Shown here piece after piece: positions 52,176 through 61,807 of a stretch of DNA of 64,000 nt. How positions within the stretch are numbered: the first letter of the stretch is position 1; each line of letters opens with the position of its first letter. The notes under the pieces were generated by a model. The model was not told the DNA's origin and searched no databases. It saw only the letters and a program-made list of their open reading frames with translations. This DNA is from Sphingomonas sp. Leaf20 (GTDB lineage: Bacteria > Pseudomonadota > Alphaproteobacteria > Sphingomonadales > Sphingomonadaceae). The position numbers and the translations under genes are program-made. The stretch covers positions 1,524,267-1,588,266 of the forward strand of contig NZ_LMKN01000001.1 of assembly GCF_001421535.1 (NCBI RefSeq). The letters run 5' to 3'.

Positions 52176-53204
52176 TCAGTAAGCGCGCGCGACCGCGAAT
52201 TCGACCGCCTCGATCATCGCGTCCTTCGCCACCGAGTCGGGGAAGCCGCCGATCGAGTCGATCGCGCGCTGACCATAATGCCGTGCGCGCGCGAAGGTAT
52301 CGTCGATCGCGCGCGTCGCGCGGATCAGCCGTACGGCATGCTGCAGGTCCGCATCGCTGTCGCGACGGCCCTCGACCGCGTCCTTCCAGAACTGACGGTC
52401 CTCGGCGGATCCCCGCGCATAGGCGAGGATGACGGGCAGCGTCATCTTGCCCTCGCGGAAGTCGTCGCCGGCATCCTTGCCCATCGTGTCCGCGTCCGAA
52501 ACATAGTCGATCGCGTCGTCGACGAGCTGGAACGCGATCCCCAGGTTCCGGCCATAGGCGTCGAGCGCGGCCTCCTCGGCTTCGGATCGCTCGGCGACGA
52601 CCGCCGCGATCCGGCACGCCGCTGCGAACAGCGCCGCGGTCTTCGCGCCAATGATATCGAGATAGCGTTCCTCGCCCAGATCGACGCGGCGGGCGGCGGT
52701 GAGCTGGTTGACCTCGCCCTCGGCGATGATCGCGCTGGTCGACGACAGGATCTTGAGCGCCCTCAGGCTCTCCGCCTCGACCATCAGTTCGAAGCTGCGG
52801 CTGAACAGGAAATCGCCGACCAGAACGCTTGCCGGATTTCCCCAGATGATGTTCGCGGTCCGCTTGCCGCGACGCAGGTCCGATCCGTCGACCACGTCGT
52901 CATGCAGCAGCGTCGCCGTGTGGATGAACTCGACCGCGGCGGCGAGCAGATGATGCTGCGTCCCGGTGTAGCCGATCAGCTGCGCGCTTGCGAGCGTCAG
53001 CATCGGGCGCATCCGCTTGCCGCCACCCGCGATCAGATGGCCCGCCAGTTCGGGGATCAACGGGATCTCCGAATCCATCCGCGCGACGATCACGGCATTG
53101 ACCTGATCCATATCGTGCGTGACGAGCCGGAGCATCGGATCCAGCGAAGGCTGTGACCCGGCATTGGAAGTGGAGGAGTCGAGGCGGTGGACGGTAGCGC
53201 TCAT
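52176..53204 (-). CDS. ispB: Polyprenyl diphosphate synthase (ubiquinone side chain)
   Basis: A 342-residue long-chain trans-prenyltransferase. Both aspartate-rich motifs are present: FARM is LLHDDVVDGSDLRRG and SARM is QLVDDAIDYVSD. GGGKRMRPMLTLASAQL is the IPP-binding region. It makes the octa- or decaprenyl tail of ubiquinone (chain length not readable). It is divergent from the chorismate mutase gene. Confidence 0.93.
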   Translation of the reverse strand: MSATVHRLDSSTSNAGSQPSLDPMLRLVTHDMDQVNAVIVARMDSEIPLIPELAGHLIAGGGKRMRPMLTLASAQLIGYTGTQHHLLAAAVEFIHTATLLHDDVVDGSDLRRGKRTANIIWGNPASVLVGDFLFSRSFELMVEAESLRALKILSSTSAIIAEGEVNQLTAARRVDLGEERYLDIIGAKTAALFAAACRIAAVVAERSEAEEAALDAYGRNLGIAFQLVDDAIDYVSDADTMGKDAGDDFREGKMTLPVILAYARGSAEDRQFWKDAVEGRRDSDADLQHAVRLIRATRAIDDTFARARHYGQRAIDSIGGFPDSVAKDAMIEAVEFAVARAY

Positions 53205-53306
53205 CTGCCCGAGCCTCTGGCCGGTAAGCCTCCGCAAAGCAACCCTTGCCGGCGTGCGAAACGCTCCGCAAAAGGCGGGCGCGCATAATGAATCGGAGGT
53301 TCCACG

Positions 53307-53585
53307 ATGCCCGACGACCTGCTGAGCGGCTATCGCCAGAGCATCGACAATATCGATGCGGCCCTTATCCACATGCTGGCCGAGCGGTTCAAGGTCACGC
53401 AGGCGGTGGGGCGCCACAAGGCGACGTACGGCCTGCCCGCCGCCGACCCGGGCCGCGAGGAGCGGCAGATCGCCCGGCTCCGCCGTCTTGCCGAAGAAGC
53501 ACAGCTCGATCCCGAATTTTCCGAGAAATTCCTGCGTTTCATCATCGACGAGGTGATCCGGCATCATGAACAGCTTCGCGAATGA
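53307..53585 (+). CDS. Chorismate mutase (AroQ type)
   Basis: A 92-residue helical AroQ domain: GYRQSIDNIDAALIHMLAERF with the N-terminal arginine, VGRHKA with the active-site lysine, and the last-helix FLRFIIDEVIRHHEQLR. It converts chorismate to prephenate. GGAGG precedes the ATG by 8 bases. Related family members are salicylate/isochorismate pyruvate lyases, so the reaction is by homology. Confidence 0.9.
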   Translation: MPDDLLSGYRQSIDNIDAALIHMLAERFKVTQAVGRHKATYGLPAADPGREERQIARLRRLAEEAQLDPEFSEKFLRFIIDEVIRHHEQLRE

Positions 53586-53663
53586 ACGGGCGTATCGATG
53601 ATCGCCGCGGTCCTCGCGACTGAGGCGTTCGACCTGCACGTGCTGGTCGGTTAGGGAGGCGCG

Positions 53664-53753
53664 ATGAGCTTCCTCCCTGTGATCGAACGCGCGGGCCGCC
53701 CGCTGCCCGGCTTCACCCCCGCTGCACGCTATGCGATGCGCGGCCGGGTATGA
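53664..53753 (+). CDS. Small ORF coupled to tmk
   Basis: A 29-codon frame (begins [11 protein letters not shown]) preceded by AGGGAGG at 4-5 bases, one of the best Shine-Dalgarno sites in the window. Its stop overlaps the tmk start as ATGA. No homology is recognised; it could be a leader peptide or a remnant. A second mini-frame (53598-53654) precedes it. Confidence 0.3.
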   Translation: MSFLPVIERAGRPLPGFTPAARYAMRGRV

Positions 53754-54403
53754 GCTGCAACGGTTTCTTTGCGATCGAGGGGATCGACGGCAGCGGCAAG
53801 AGCGGCATGGTCGGCTATCTCGTCGAGCAACTCCGCGCGCGCGGCGGCAAGGGGGCGGCGACCCGCGAGCCGGGCGGCACGCCGCAGGGCGAGGCGATCC
53901 GATCGCTGATCCTGTCGGGCGCGGACGATGCCTGGGATCCGCATGCCGAGCTGCTGCTGATGACCGCGGCGCGCGTCGAGCATGTCCGTCGTGTCATCAA
54001 ACCCGCGCTGGAACTCGGGCGGTTCGTGATCTCCGACCGCTATGTCGGCTCGACCATCGCCTATCAGGGTGCGGGGCGCGGCATGTCCGAGGCGTTCATC
54101 CGTCAGCTCCACGCCGCTGCCGTCGGCGATGTCTGGCCCGATCTGACGATCATCCTCGACCTGGACGTCGAGACCGGCCTCTCGCGAAGCCGCAAGCGGC
54201 TGGCGACCTCGGCGGTCGACGAGGGGCGGTTCGAAACGCTGGATCTCGCCTTTCACCTGCGCATCCGCGAATCGTTCCTCGATCAGGCGCGGCGCGATCC
54301 GGCTCGTCATGTCGTCGTCGATGCCTCCGGCACGCCGGACGAGGTGCGCGCACGCACGATCGCCGCGTTCGACGCCTGGACCGGCCTGCAAACCGACCGA
54401 TAG
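53750..54403 (+). CDS. tmk: Thymidylate kinase
   Basis: A 217-residue dTMP kinase. The P-loop is [14 protein letters not shown], with Gly in place of the usual Thr after the [13 protein letters not shown] and [17 protein letters not shown] hold the dTMP and LID residues. The context is not the usual tmk-holB pair, so it may be a second copy. It starts at the stop of the small ORF and is followed by a hairpin. Confidence 0.9.
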   Translation: MSCNGFFAIEGIDGSGKSGMVGYLVEQLRARGGKGAATREPGGTPQGEAIRSLILSGADDAWDPHAELLLMTAARVEHVRRVIKPALELGRFVISDRYVGSTIAYQGAGRGMSEAFIRQLHAAAVGDVWPDLTIILDLDVETGLSRSRKRLATSAVDEGRFETLDLAFHLRIRESFLDQARRDPARHVVVDASGTPDEVRARTIAAFDAWTGLQTDR

Positions 54404-54409
54404 GGTTTT

Positions 54410-54428
54410 CGCCCGCACGATGCGGGCG
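54410..54428 (+). terminator. Hairpin after tmk
   Basis: CGCCCGCA, loop CGA, TGCGGGCG: a perfect 8-bp stem 7 bases after the tmk stop. The TTTT lies before the stem on this strand, so it works better in the minus direction. Confidence 0.5.
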
Positions 54429-54549
54429 GTTGCACCGTGTGAATTAGATGCTCTGCGCACAGCCGGGGACGCCCGGCGCGCTATAATGGACCGATACCGG
54501 CAGAGCGCGGCGCCGCCCGTTCCGCGCGTTTGTCCATCTGGAGCGTTGG

Positions 54550-56376
54550 ATGACTATCAGGACCTTCGTACGTGCCGGCGGCGCGCTGCTGCTGCTCATG
54601 ATCATTCTGGCGGCCGGGCTGGCGACATGGCGGATCGACGTCATCCGCATGGGCGGGCCGCTGCAGGTCCAGTCGCAGCGGACCTCGGACCTCGTGGCGG
54701 ATGTCCTGCCCCCGCCTGCCTATATCATCCAGGCGTATCTGGAGGCGACGCTGCTTCTGCGCGATCCCGCCGATGCGCCCGCCGCGGGCAAGCGACTGGC
54801 GAAGCTGCATGACGAGTATCGGGCACGTCACGACTTCTGGTCGCACACCGACATCGATCCGGCGGTCTATGCCGCGTTGCGCGCGAGCAAGCCCGCCGCC
54901 GACGCGTTCTGGACCGAGGTGGAGACGCGGTATCTGGCCGCGGCCCGCGCCCGCGATCGTCGTGCGCTCGACCGCAGCTATGCGCGGATCACGCGCGATT
55001 ATGCGGCGCATCGCGCTGCGATCGACACGCTCGTCACGCGTGCGCTCGCCTATCAGACGAGCCTGAACGATCGTGCCGCGACCACGCTGCACCGCGCGCT
55101 CGTCCTGCTGTCGGTGATCGGGCTTCTGATCGTCGGGGGCGTCGCCGGCTTCTGCGTGCTGTTGCTGCGGCGGGTCGTCTCGCCCACCGTCGACCTGTCC
55201 GACGTCACTGCGGCACTGGCACGCGGGGAACCGGCATCCGTCCCCTATCTTGATCGCAAGGACGAGCTCGGCAGCATCGCCGTGGCGGTCGAAAGCTTCC
55301 GGGTCGCGGCCGAAGCGCGCGCCGAGGCCGATGCAGCGGCGTCCCGCGAACAGACGATGGTCACCGACGCGCTTGCGGGCGTGCTGCAGACGATGGCGAC
55401 GGGCGATCTGAGAGGGGGGCCCGCGATCGAATTTCCGCCGTCGTTCCGCGAGATCGGGCAGAACCTCAACAGCGCCGTGTCGACGCTGCGCGCGATGATC
55501 CAGACCGTCGTCGAGACCGCGACGGAAATCCAGGGCGGCGCAGGCGAGATCTCGACCGCATCGGAGGATCTGGCACGGCGCACCGAAAGCACCGCGGCCA
55601 GCCTCGAACAGACCAGTGCCGCGCTCGTCCAGATCGACCAGCGTCTGCGATCGTCGGCGGAAACCTCGTCGAGCACGGTGGCTCGGGCCGACAGCGCGCT
55701 CGCCACGGTCGCCGCGGGGCGCTCGACCGCCGAGGACGCGGTTCAGGCGATGTCGCGGGTGGTCACCAGCGTGACCGGAACCGACGACATCATCGAGGGG
55801 CTCGACAAGATCGCCTTCCAGACCCGCGTGCTCGCGATGAACGCCGCGGTCGAGGCGGGGCGGGCGGGCGATGCGGGTCGTGGATTTGCGGTCGTTGCCG
55901 ATCTCGTATCGGTGCTCGCACAAAGAGCCGAGGCGGAAGCCAAGAGCGCGCGCGATCAGCTGACCACCACGCGGACCGAGATCGTGACCGCGGTCACTGC
56001 GGTCGAGCAGGTCGACGGGGCGCTGGCGGAGATCGCGCGCGACGTCGGCGACGTCCATGCGCTCGTCGGCGGGATGGTCGTCGACAACCAGGCGCAGTCG
56101 CTTGCCATTTCCGAGATTTCCGCAGCGGTCTGCAACATGGATCTGGCGACGCAGCAGAATGCGGCGATGGTCGAGGAGACGTCGGCTGCCGCCAACGGGT
56201 TGTCGGCCAAGGTCCAGCGGATGGTGCAACAGGCGTCGGTCTTCCGGTGGGAGCGCCGCGAGCGCAGCCTGCCCGTCGCCGGCGATCGTCGCCGCACCGA
56301 CCGGCGCGGTCCGGATAGCGCGCCGCGCGATGCCGGCGGCGGCGAACGCCGCGCGCGCCGGCTTGCCGACGCCTGA
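54550..56376 (+). CDS. Methyl-accepting chemotaxis protein, membrane type
   Basis: A 608-residue receptor: TM1 (ALLLLMIILAAGLATW) near the N-terminus, a roughly 140-residue helical periplasmic sensor domain, TM2 (VLLSVIGLLIVGGVAGFCVLLL), a HAMP domain (RRVVSPTVDLSDVTAALARGE) and the signalling hairpin with its tip at IAFQTRVLAMNAAVEAGRAG. The ligand is unknown. The tip shares the same departures from the E. coli Tsr consensus as the globin-coupled receptor at 5 kb. It has no C-terminal docking pentapeptide. Confidence 0.9.
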   Translation: MTIRTFVRAGGALLLLMIILAAGLATWRIDVIRMGGPLQVQSQRTSDLVADVLPPPAYIIQAYLEATLLLRDPADAPAAGKRLAKLHDEYRARHDFWSHTDIDPAVYAALRASKPAADAFWTEVETRYLAAARARDRRALDRSYARITRDYAAHRAAIDTLVTRALAYQTSLNDRAATTLHRALVLLSVIGLLIVGGVAGFCVLLLRRVVSPTVDLSDVTAALARGEPASVPYLDRKDELGSIAVAVESFRVAAEARAEADAAASREQTMVTDALAGVLQTMATGDLRGGPAIEFPPSFREIGQNLNSAVSTLRAMIQTVVETATEIQGGAGEISTASEDLARRTESTAASLEQTSAALVQIDQRLRSSAETSSSTVARADSALATVAAGRSTAEDAVQAMSRVVTSVTGTDDIIEGLDKIAFQTRVLAMNAAVEAGRAGDAGRGFAVVADLVSVLAQRAEAEAKSARDQLTTTRTEIVTAVTAVEQVDGALAEIARDVGDVHALVGGMVVDNQAQSLAISEISAAVCNMDLATQQNAAMVEETSAAANGLSAKVQRMVQQASVFRWERRERSLPVAGDRRRTDRRGPDSAPRDAGGGERRARRLADA

Positions 56377-56569
56377 TCGTGTGATCCGGTCGGGACAGGC
56401 GGTGCGGGCGTTTGCCCGGTTCACCCGCGATGCCCCGCGTGATCGGGTGACCGCCGGCCAGGCGAAGGCTTTGCAAAACGGGTTTCGGCGCTATCGCTCC
56501 CCGGATGGTTCCGCCTGCTCCTGACGCCTTGCCGCGCGGCCGGGCCGAACCGCGAGGAAGGAGTCCGGC

Positions 56570-57874
56570 ATGGCCGTTACCGACATAGCGACGCGCACCT
56601 ATAATCACGGGTTCCGGCTCGATCCGATCGTCCGCAGCCTGCTCGATACCGATTTCTACAAGCTGCTGATGCTGCAGATGATCCGTCAGCAGTATCCCGA
56701 CGTGCAGGCCACGTTCGCGCTGATCAACCGGACGGAGACGGTCCGGCTGGCGACGATCATCGACGAGGGCGAGTTGCGTGCGCAGCTCGACCATGCGCGC
56801 ACGGTGCGGTTCGGCAAGAAGGAACTGATCTGGCTCGCGGGCAACAGCTTCTATGGGCAGGACCGGATGTTCGCGCCCGATTTCCTGCGCTGGCTCGCCG
56901 ATTTCCAGTTGCCCGATTATGAGCTGCGCACCGTCGATGGTCAGTTCGAGCTGCGTTTCGAGGGACCGTGGACGCACACGACGATGTGGGAGATTCCCGC
57001 GCTTGCGATCGTCAACGAACTGCGCGCGCGCGCCGTGCTGCGCGATCGCGGGCGCTTCACGCTCGACGTGATCTACGCGCGCGCCAAGGCCAAGCTGTGG
57101 GACAAGGTCGAACGGCTGCGCGCGCTGCCCGATCTCGTCCTCTCCGACTTCGGTACGCGCCGCCGGCACGGTTTCCTCTGGCAACGCTGGTGCGTCGAGG
57201 CGTTGAAGGAGGGGTTGGGAACCCGCTTCATCGGCACCTCGAACGTGCTGCTCGCGATGGACAATGATCTCGAGGCGATCGGCACCAACGCGCACGAGTT
57301 GCCGATGGTGCGCGCGGCGCTCGCGACCGACGATGCCGGGGTGGCCGCGGCGCCCTATCAGGTGCTCGACGACTGGCGGCGACATTATGGCGGCAACCTG
57401 CTGATCGCGTTGCCCGATGCGTTCGGTACCAGCGCGTTTCTCGCCAACGCCCCCGACTGGGTTGCGGACTGGACCGGTTTTCGCCCCGACAGCGCGCCGC
57501 CGATCGAGGGGGGCGAGGAGATCATCCGCTGGTGGCAGGCGCACGGCCGCGATCCGAAGACCAAGCTGCTGATCTTTTCTGATGGCATGGACGTCGACAC
57601 GATCGAGGCGACCTATCGCCATTTCCACGGTCGCGTGCGGATGAGCTTCGGCTGGGGCACCAATCTCACCAATGATTTCCGCGATTGCGACCCCGATGGG
57701 ATGGCGGGGCTCGAGCCGATCTCGCTGGTCGCGAAGGTCACGCGTGCCGATGGCCGGCCGGCGGTGAAACTGTCGGACAATCCGTCGAAAGCGACCGGCG
57801 ACCCGGCCGAGATCGAACGCTATCTGCGCATTTTCGGCGGGAAAGGGCGCGCCGCGTCGAAGGTCAGCGTCTAG
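56570..57874 (+). CDS. pncB: Nicotinate phosphoribosyltransferase
   Basis: Salvage enzyme converting nicotinate to NaMN. The 434-residue protein has [37 protein letters not shown] (PRPP-binding region with the phosphorylated-His neighbourhood), and [21 protein letters not shown] precedes the ATG. Standalone. Confidence 0.95.
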   Translation: MAVTDIATRTYNHGFRLDPIVRSLLDTDFYKLLMLQMIRQQYPDVQATFALINRTETVRLATIIDEGELRAQLDHARTVRFGKKELIWLAGNSFYGQDRMFAPDFLRWLADFQLPDYELRTVDGQFELRFEGPWTHTTMWEIPALAIVNELRARAVLRDRGRFTLDVIYARAKAKLWDKVERLRALPDLVLSDFGTRRRHGFLWQRWCVEALKEGLGTRFIGTSNVLLAMDNDLEAIGTNAHELPMVRAALATDDAGVAAAPYQVLDDWRRHYGGNLLIALPDAFGTSAFLANAPDWVADWTGFRPDSAPPIEGGEEIIRWWQAHGRDPKTKLLIFSDGMDVDTIEATYRHFHGRVRMSFGWGTNLTNDFRDCDPDGMAGLEPISLVAKVTRADGRPAVKLSDNPSKATGDPAEIERYLRIFGGKGRAASKVSV

Positions 57875-57962
57875 CGCGGTCGGCGGATCGCCTCGGTCTG
57901 CACCGCATCCGTACAACCGGCCGCCCTAAAAAGGCCATGCCGTACCGCCACGACGCACGCCT

Positions 57963-60395
57963 ATGGCTGTTTTGCGACCCTCGATCCGTGCGTCGTTCCT
58001 TCGTTTGCGGCATGCGCTGCTGCTGGCTGCGCTGTTCCCGCTGACTCAGGCGCATGCGGATCCCGCCGCGTTCGACCTCACCGGCCCGGCGCTGAGCGTC
58101 ACCGTGACCCATGGCAGGACGACGCTGCCGATCGGGCAGGTTCCCAATCTGAGCGAGGGGGACCGGATCGCGGTCGGCGCCGAACTGCCGCGCGATCAGG
58201 GCGTGCACTATGTGCTCGTCGCCGCGTTTCTGCGCGGCGCGACCAATCCGCCCCCGAAATCCTGGTTCGCGCAGGCCAAGACGTGGGAGCGCAAGAAGAA
58301 CACGCTCGATCTCACCGTGCCCGCCGGCGCGCGCCAGCTGATCCTGTTCCTCGCGCCCGAGACGGGTGGCGGGTATGACGCGATCGTCGATGCGGTCCGC
58401 AAACAGCCCGGTGCGTTCGTGCGTGCCTCGCAGGAGCTGAACCAGGCCTCGCTCGATCGTGCCCGGCTCGACACGTTTCTCGATTCGATCCACCGGCTCG
58501 AGCGGACTCGTCCCGAACGGATCGAGACCGTGTCGCCCGTGCTCACGCGCAGCCTGTCGATCACGCTGAAGGCCGAGTGCCTCGAACAGGCGGTCGACCT
58601 GCAGGCGGCGTGCCTGACGCAGAGCCGCAGCTCGTTGCTGCTCGCGGACAGCCACAGCGCGTCGCTGACCGAGACGCTCGTCGGCGCGCCCACCGATCTC
58701 GCGCTCCAGCTCGCGGCGACGCCCGAGGGCGGCTATGGCTATTACAGCCCCTATATCGGCGTGGTGCGCGATCTCGCGCGGATCTTCGGCGCGTTCCAGT
58801 CGACGCAGTTCCAGTATATTCCCGCGCTCGCGCGTGCCAGCGACGCCCGCCTGTCGCTGCTGCTCAATGCCGCGCCGTCCTTTGCCAGACCGAAATCGGT
58901 GATGGTCGCGGCACTCCCCGCGATCGAAACCCCCGAGCCGCCGCCGTTGCGGACGGTGGGGCCCGCGCGTGCCTTGTGTCGCGCAGAGGACGGCGTTCTC
59001 CTGCCCGTCGAGGGCGCGCCGCTGATCTACGCCACCCGGTACGCGCATGCGATGGCGGTGCGCGTCACGCGGCCCGATGGCAGCAGCGTCGACCTTCCCG
59101 TGGCAGCCGATGCCGAGCGGGGCGGGTTCGTGCTGGGGGGCGCCGGCGGCGACGCAGGCGCGTTCGGGACGGGGTTCGACGCGACGCTGCACGGGACCTG
59201 GGGTTTCACGCCGTTCGACGGCCCGCGCTTCCGCCTGCAGAGCCCCCGCGCCAACAGCTGGCGCGCAACCGAAGCGGCAACGCTTGTCGCAGGGCGCGAC
59301 AACAGCCTGACGATCGAGGGCGGCGCGGCGGCGTGTGTCGAGGACATCGCGCTGGCGCGCCCCTCGGGGGCGACCGAGCCGCTCAAATGGACCACGCTGG
59401 CGGATGGCCGGATCACCGCCACGATCCCCAAGGCCCAGCTCGCGCCGGGGAAGGTTTCGGTGATCGTTCGCCAGACCGGGATCGCGGCGCCCGATACGAT
59501 CGCGTTGACCGCGCTGACCGAGGTCGGGCGGATCGACGGCTTCACGCTGCATGCAGGCGATGTGCAGGGGCTGCTGACGGGAACCCGGCTCGACACCGTC
59601 GCGTCGCTGACGGTCGATGGCGCGGTCTTCACCCCGGGCGAGGTGGTCCGGACCGCCAAGACCGACGAACGCGCGATGACGGTCGCGACACCGAATACGG
59701 TCCAGGGCTGGACGGCGGGTCAGGACAAGACGGGCCGCGTCACGCTCAGGGACGGTCGCGTGCTCCCGGTAGCGGTCCGGATCGCCCCGCCGCGCCCCGT
59801 CGTCACGCTGATCGACAAGACCGCCACGCCGACCGCTACCGCGGCGGCGTTGCCGATCACGCTCGCGCAAGGCACGGCGATACCGATCGACGCGCGGCTG
59901 ACCTTCTCGCTCCGCGGCGAGGGGCCGACGCGCTTTTCCGGTCGCGAGCAGGTCGAGATCGCGACGCTCGATGGACGCGCGTCGACGATCGTCACGGCGG
60001 CGAACGGCTATGCCGTGCAGGGGCCACAGGTTGCGATCGTCACGCTCGGCCCGGGCAAGGCGCTTGGCGCGTCGGCCTTTGGCCCGGTGCGCTACCGGGT
60101 CCTGCAGGACGGCGTGGCGAGCGACTGGGCGCCGCTCGTCTCGCTCGTGCGGCTCCCGATGCTGACGGGGGTGACGTGTGACAAGGGCGCGCCACGATGC
60201 GTGCTGTCGGGCGAGTCGTTGTATCTGCTGGCGGCGGTCGCGGGGGACGCGCAATTTACCGGCGCCACGATCCTGCCCGACGGCTTCACCGCCGGATCGG
60301 TGACGATCCCGCGACCCGGCGACACGCTGTTCCTCAGGCTGCGCGACGACGACGGCCTGACCGCCACCGCGAAGCCGGTTGTGGTCGACCGCTAG
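57963..60395 (+). CDS. Large exported protein of unknown function
   Basis: An 810-residue protein with a signal peptide (LRHALLLAALFPLTQAHA, cut before DPAAFD). The mature part is beta-rich, with no membrane helix and no family I recognise. Six cysteines fall into plausible disulfide pairs (about residues 205/216, 338/457, 738/745). The region around 350-700 looks like a string of Ig-like or jelly-roll modules. It is likely periplasmic or surface-located. An 796-residue frame on the opposite strand is a GC-driven shadow. Confidence 0.78.
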   Translation: MAVLRPSIRASFLRLRHALLLAALFPLTQAHADPAAFDLTGPALSVTVTHGRTTLPIGQVPNLSEGDRIAVGAELPRDQGVHYVLVAAFLRGATNPPPKSWFAQAKTWERKKNTLDLTVPAGARQLILFLAPETGGGYDAIVDAVRKQPGAFVRASQELNQASLDRARLDTFLDSIHRLERTRPERIETVSPVLTRSLSITLKAECLEQAVDLQAACLTQSRSSLLLADSHSASLTETLVGAPTDLALQLAATPEGGYGYYSPYIGVVRDLARIFGAFQSTQFQYIPALARASDARLSLLLNAAPSFARPKSVMVAALPAIETPEPPPLRTVGPARALCRAEDGVLLPVEGAPLIYATRYAHAMAVRVTRPDGSSVDLPVAADAERGGFVLGGAGGDAGAFGTGFDATLHGTWGFTPFDGPRFRLQSPRANSWRATEAATLVAGRDNSLTIEGGAAACVEDIALARPSGATEPLKWTTLADGRITATIPKAQLAPGKVSVIVRQTGIAAPDTIALTALTEVGRIDGFTLHAGDVQGLLTGTRLDTVASLTVDGAVFTPGEVVRTAKTDERAMTVATPNTVQGWTAGQDKTGRVTLRDGRVLPVAVRIAPPRPVVTLIDKTATPTATAAALPITLAQGTAIPIDARLTFSLRGEGPTRFSGREQVEIATLDGRASTIVTAANGYAVQGPQVAIVTLGPGKALGASAFGPVRYRVLQDGVASDWAPLVSLVRLPMLTGVTCDKGAPRCVLSGESLYLLAAVAGDAQFTGATILPDGFTAGSVTIPRPGDTLFLRLRDDDGLTATAKPVVVDR

Positions 60396-60413
60396 GCGGC
60401 GTTGCAGGCGCGA

Positions 60414-61736
60414 TCAGCGCGCGGCAGGCTCGCGGGACAGGCGCGCCATCAGGATCGCCGCGCGCTTGGCCTGGCGGCGAATGCTGCCGAGGTCGACCGT
60501 CTCGCCGGGGGCATGGTCGCCGCTGCTCGCGGTCCCGAGCCCGATCAGCCCGTCGACATCGCCTGCGACGAACGCGATGTCGCCTGCGCCGCGTTTCAGC
60601 GGATCGAGCGCCGCCATCTCCGGCAGACGCATGTCGCGATTGACCCGGTTCAGCCGGTCGAGCAGCACGCGGTTGCCCGCGGTCGGCGGCATCGCCGGAT
60701 AGCCGCTTTCGAAGCTGATCGTCGCCGACGTGCCCGGGGCATGGCGGGCGACGATCGCGGTCATCTTCGCGCGGACCCGCTGCGTCTGGTCCTCGCTCAG
60801 CGTCCGGAAGTCACCGCGTGCGACCGCGGTCGCCGCGATGATGTTGCCCTTGCCCGTCGCGGTCGCGCGGACGCCATCGGCATCGAGCGCCGCGGTCGCA
60901 CCGCCCGCGACCACACCCGTGTTGAACGTCAGGTTCGGCTCGGGCAGATCCTTGCGGAATGCCGCGAGGATGCGCGCCATCTCGTTGATCGCACCGTCGC
61001 CATAGCTGTCCGAGAAGATCAGCGAGGAATGGCCGGTCTTGCCCGTAGTGGTCAGCGTCCAGCTGTTCGACGATCGTCGCGCGATCGATCCCATGTCGCG
61101 CCCGTCGACGACCGACAGACCTTCGAAATCCAGCGCGACATCGGCGCGCTTGCCGGCCGCGATCAGGTCGGCGCGCGCGATCTCGACCGGATCGCCCGCA
61201 TCCTCTTCGTCTCCCGTCAGTACGATCTCGATATTCGCGCCGTCGAGCAGCCCCGCCGCCTTCATCGCCCGCAGCGCGGACAGCATCACGACCATCCCGC
61301 CCTTGTCGTCGCCCGCCCCAGGCCCCTGTGCGCTGTCGCCCTTGCGTACGAAGCGCTGAAACGGCGAATCGTGCTCGAACACCGTGTCGAGATGCCCGAT
61401 CAGCAACAGGCGCTTCGTCCCCGGCTTGCCCGGATGCACCGCGATCAGGTGCCCTGCCCGCTTGGTCTGCGGCATCGGCTTCCACCGGACCTGGAAACCG
61501 AGCGGTTCGAGTTCGCCGCGGACCATCGCGCCCACCTTCGCGACGCCCGCAAGGTTCATCGTTCCGCTGTTCTGATCGACCAGCGTCTGCAGCAACGCGA
61601 TCGACCGCTCATGCTCGGCATCGACCACCGCGACCGCGCGCGTCTCGGCAGGCGACAATTGCGCCTGCGTCGTGGTCGATCCGAGGGCCGAGCCCAACAG
61701 CGCCAGCGCCAGTCCTGAATATCGCATCACCGTCAT
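60414..61736 (-). CDS. M20-family metallopeptidase (carboxypeptidase G2-like)
   Basis: A 440-residue zinc peptidase with a signal peptide (ALALLGSALGSTTTQA). Metal ligands are visible: LIGHLDTVF (His), GAGDDKGGMVV (Asp), TGDEEDAGD (Glu pair), and the dimerisation domain with TTTGKTGHSS. C-terminal GDHAPGETVDL carries the last His. It may cleave C-terminal Glu/folate or other N-acyl amino acids. ATG 61736 has AGGGAG 6 bases upstream. Confidence 0.9.
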   Translation of the reverse strand: MTVMRYSGLALALLGSALGSTTTQAQLSPAETRAVAVVDAEHERSIALLQTLVDQNSGTMNLAGVAKVGAMVRGELEPLGFQVRWKPMPQTKRAGHLIAVHPGKPGTKRLLLIGHLDTVFEHDSPFQRFVRKGDSAQGPGAGDDKGGMVVMLSALRAMKAAGLLDGANIEIVLTGDEEDAGDPVEIARADLIAAGKRADVALDFEGLSVVDGRDMGSIARRSSNSWTLTTTGKTGHSSLIFSDSYGDGAINEMARILAAFRKDLPEPNLTFNTGVVAGGATAALDADGVRATATGKGNIIAATAVARGDFRTLSEDQTQRVRAKMTAIVARHAPGTSATISFESGYPAMPPTAGNRVLLDRLNRVNRDMRLPEMAALDPLKRGAGDIAFVAGDVDGLIGLGTASSGDHAPGETVDLGSIRRQAKRAAILMARLSREPAAR

Positions 61737-61807
61737 CCGCCACTCCCTTTGCGCCATGAAAGCCGGGTTCGGTGCGCGGGTCCAGTGTCGGACGGTCGAT
61801 CAGCGTC

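Noticed and set aside
57864..60254. 796-residue frame antisense to the unknown exported protein
   Set aside because: Arg-rich with no domain, while the plus-strand frame has a signal peptide and balanced composition.
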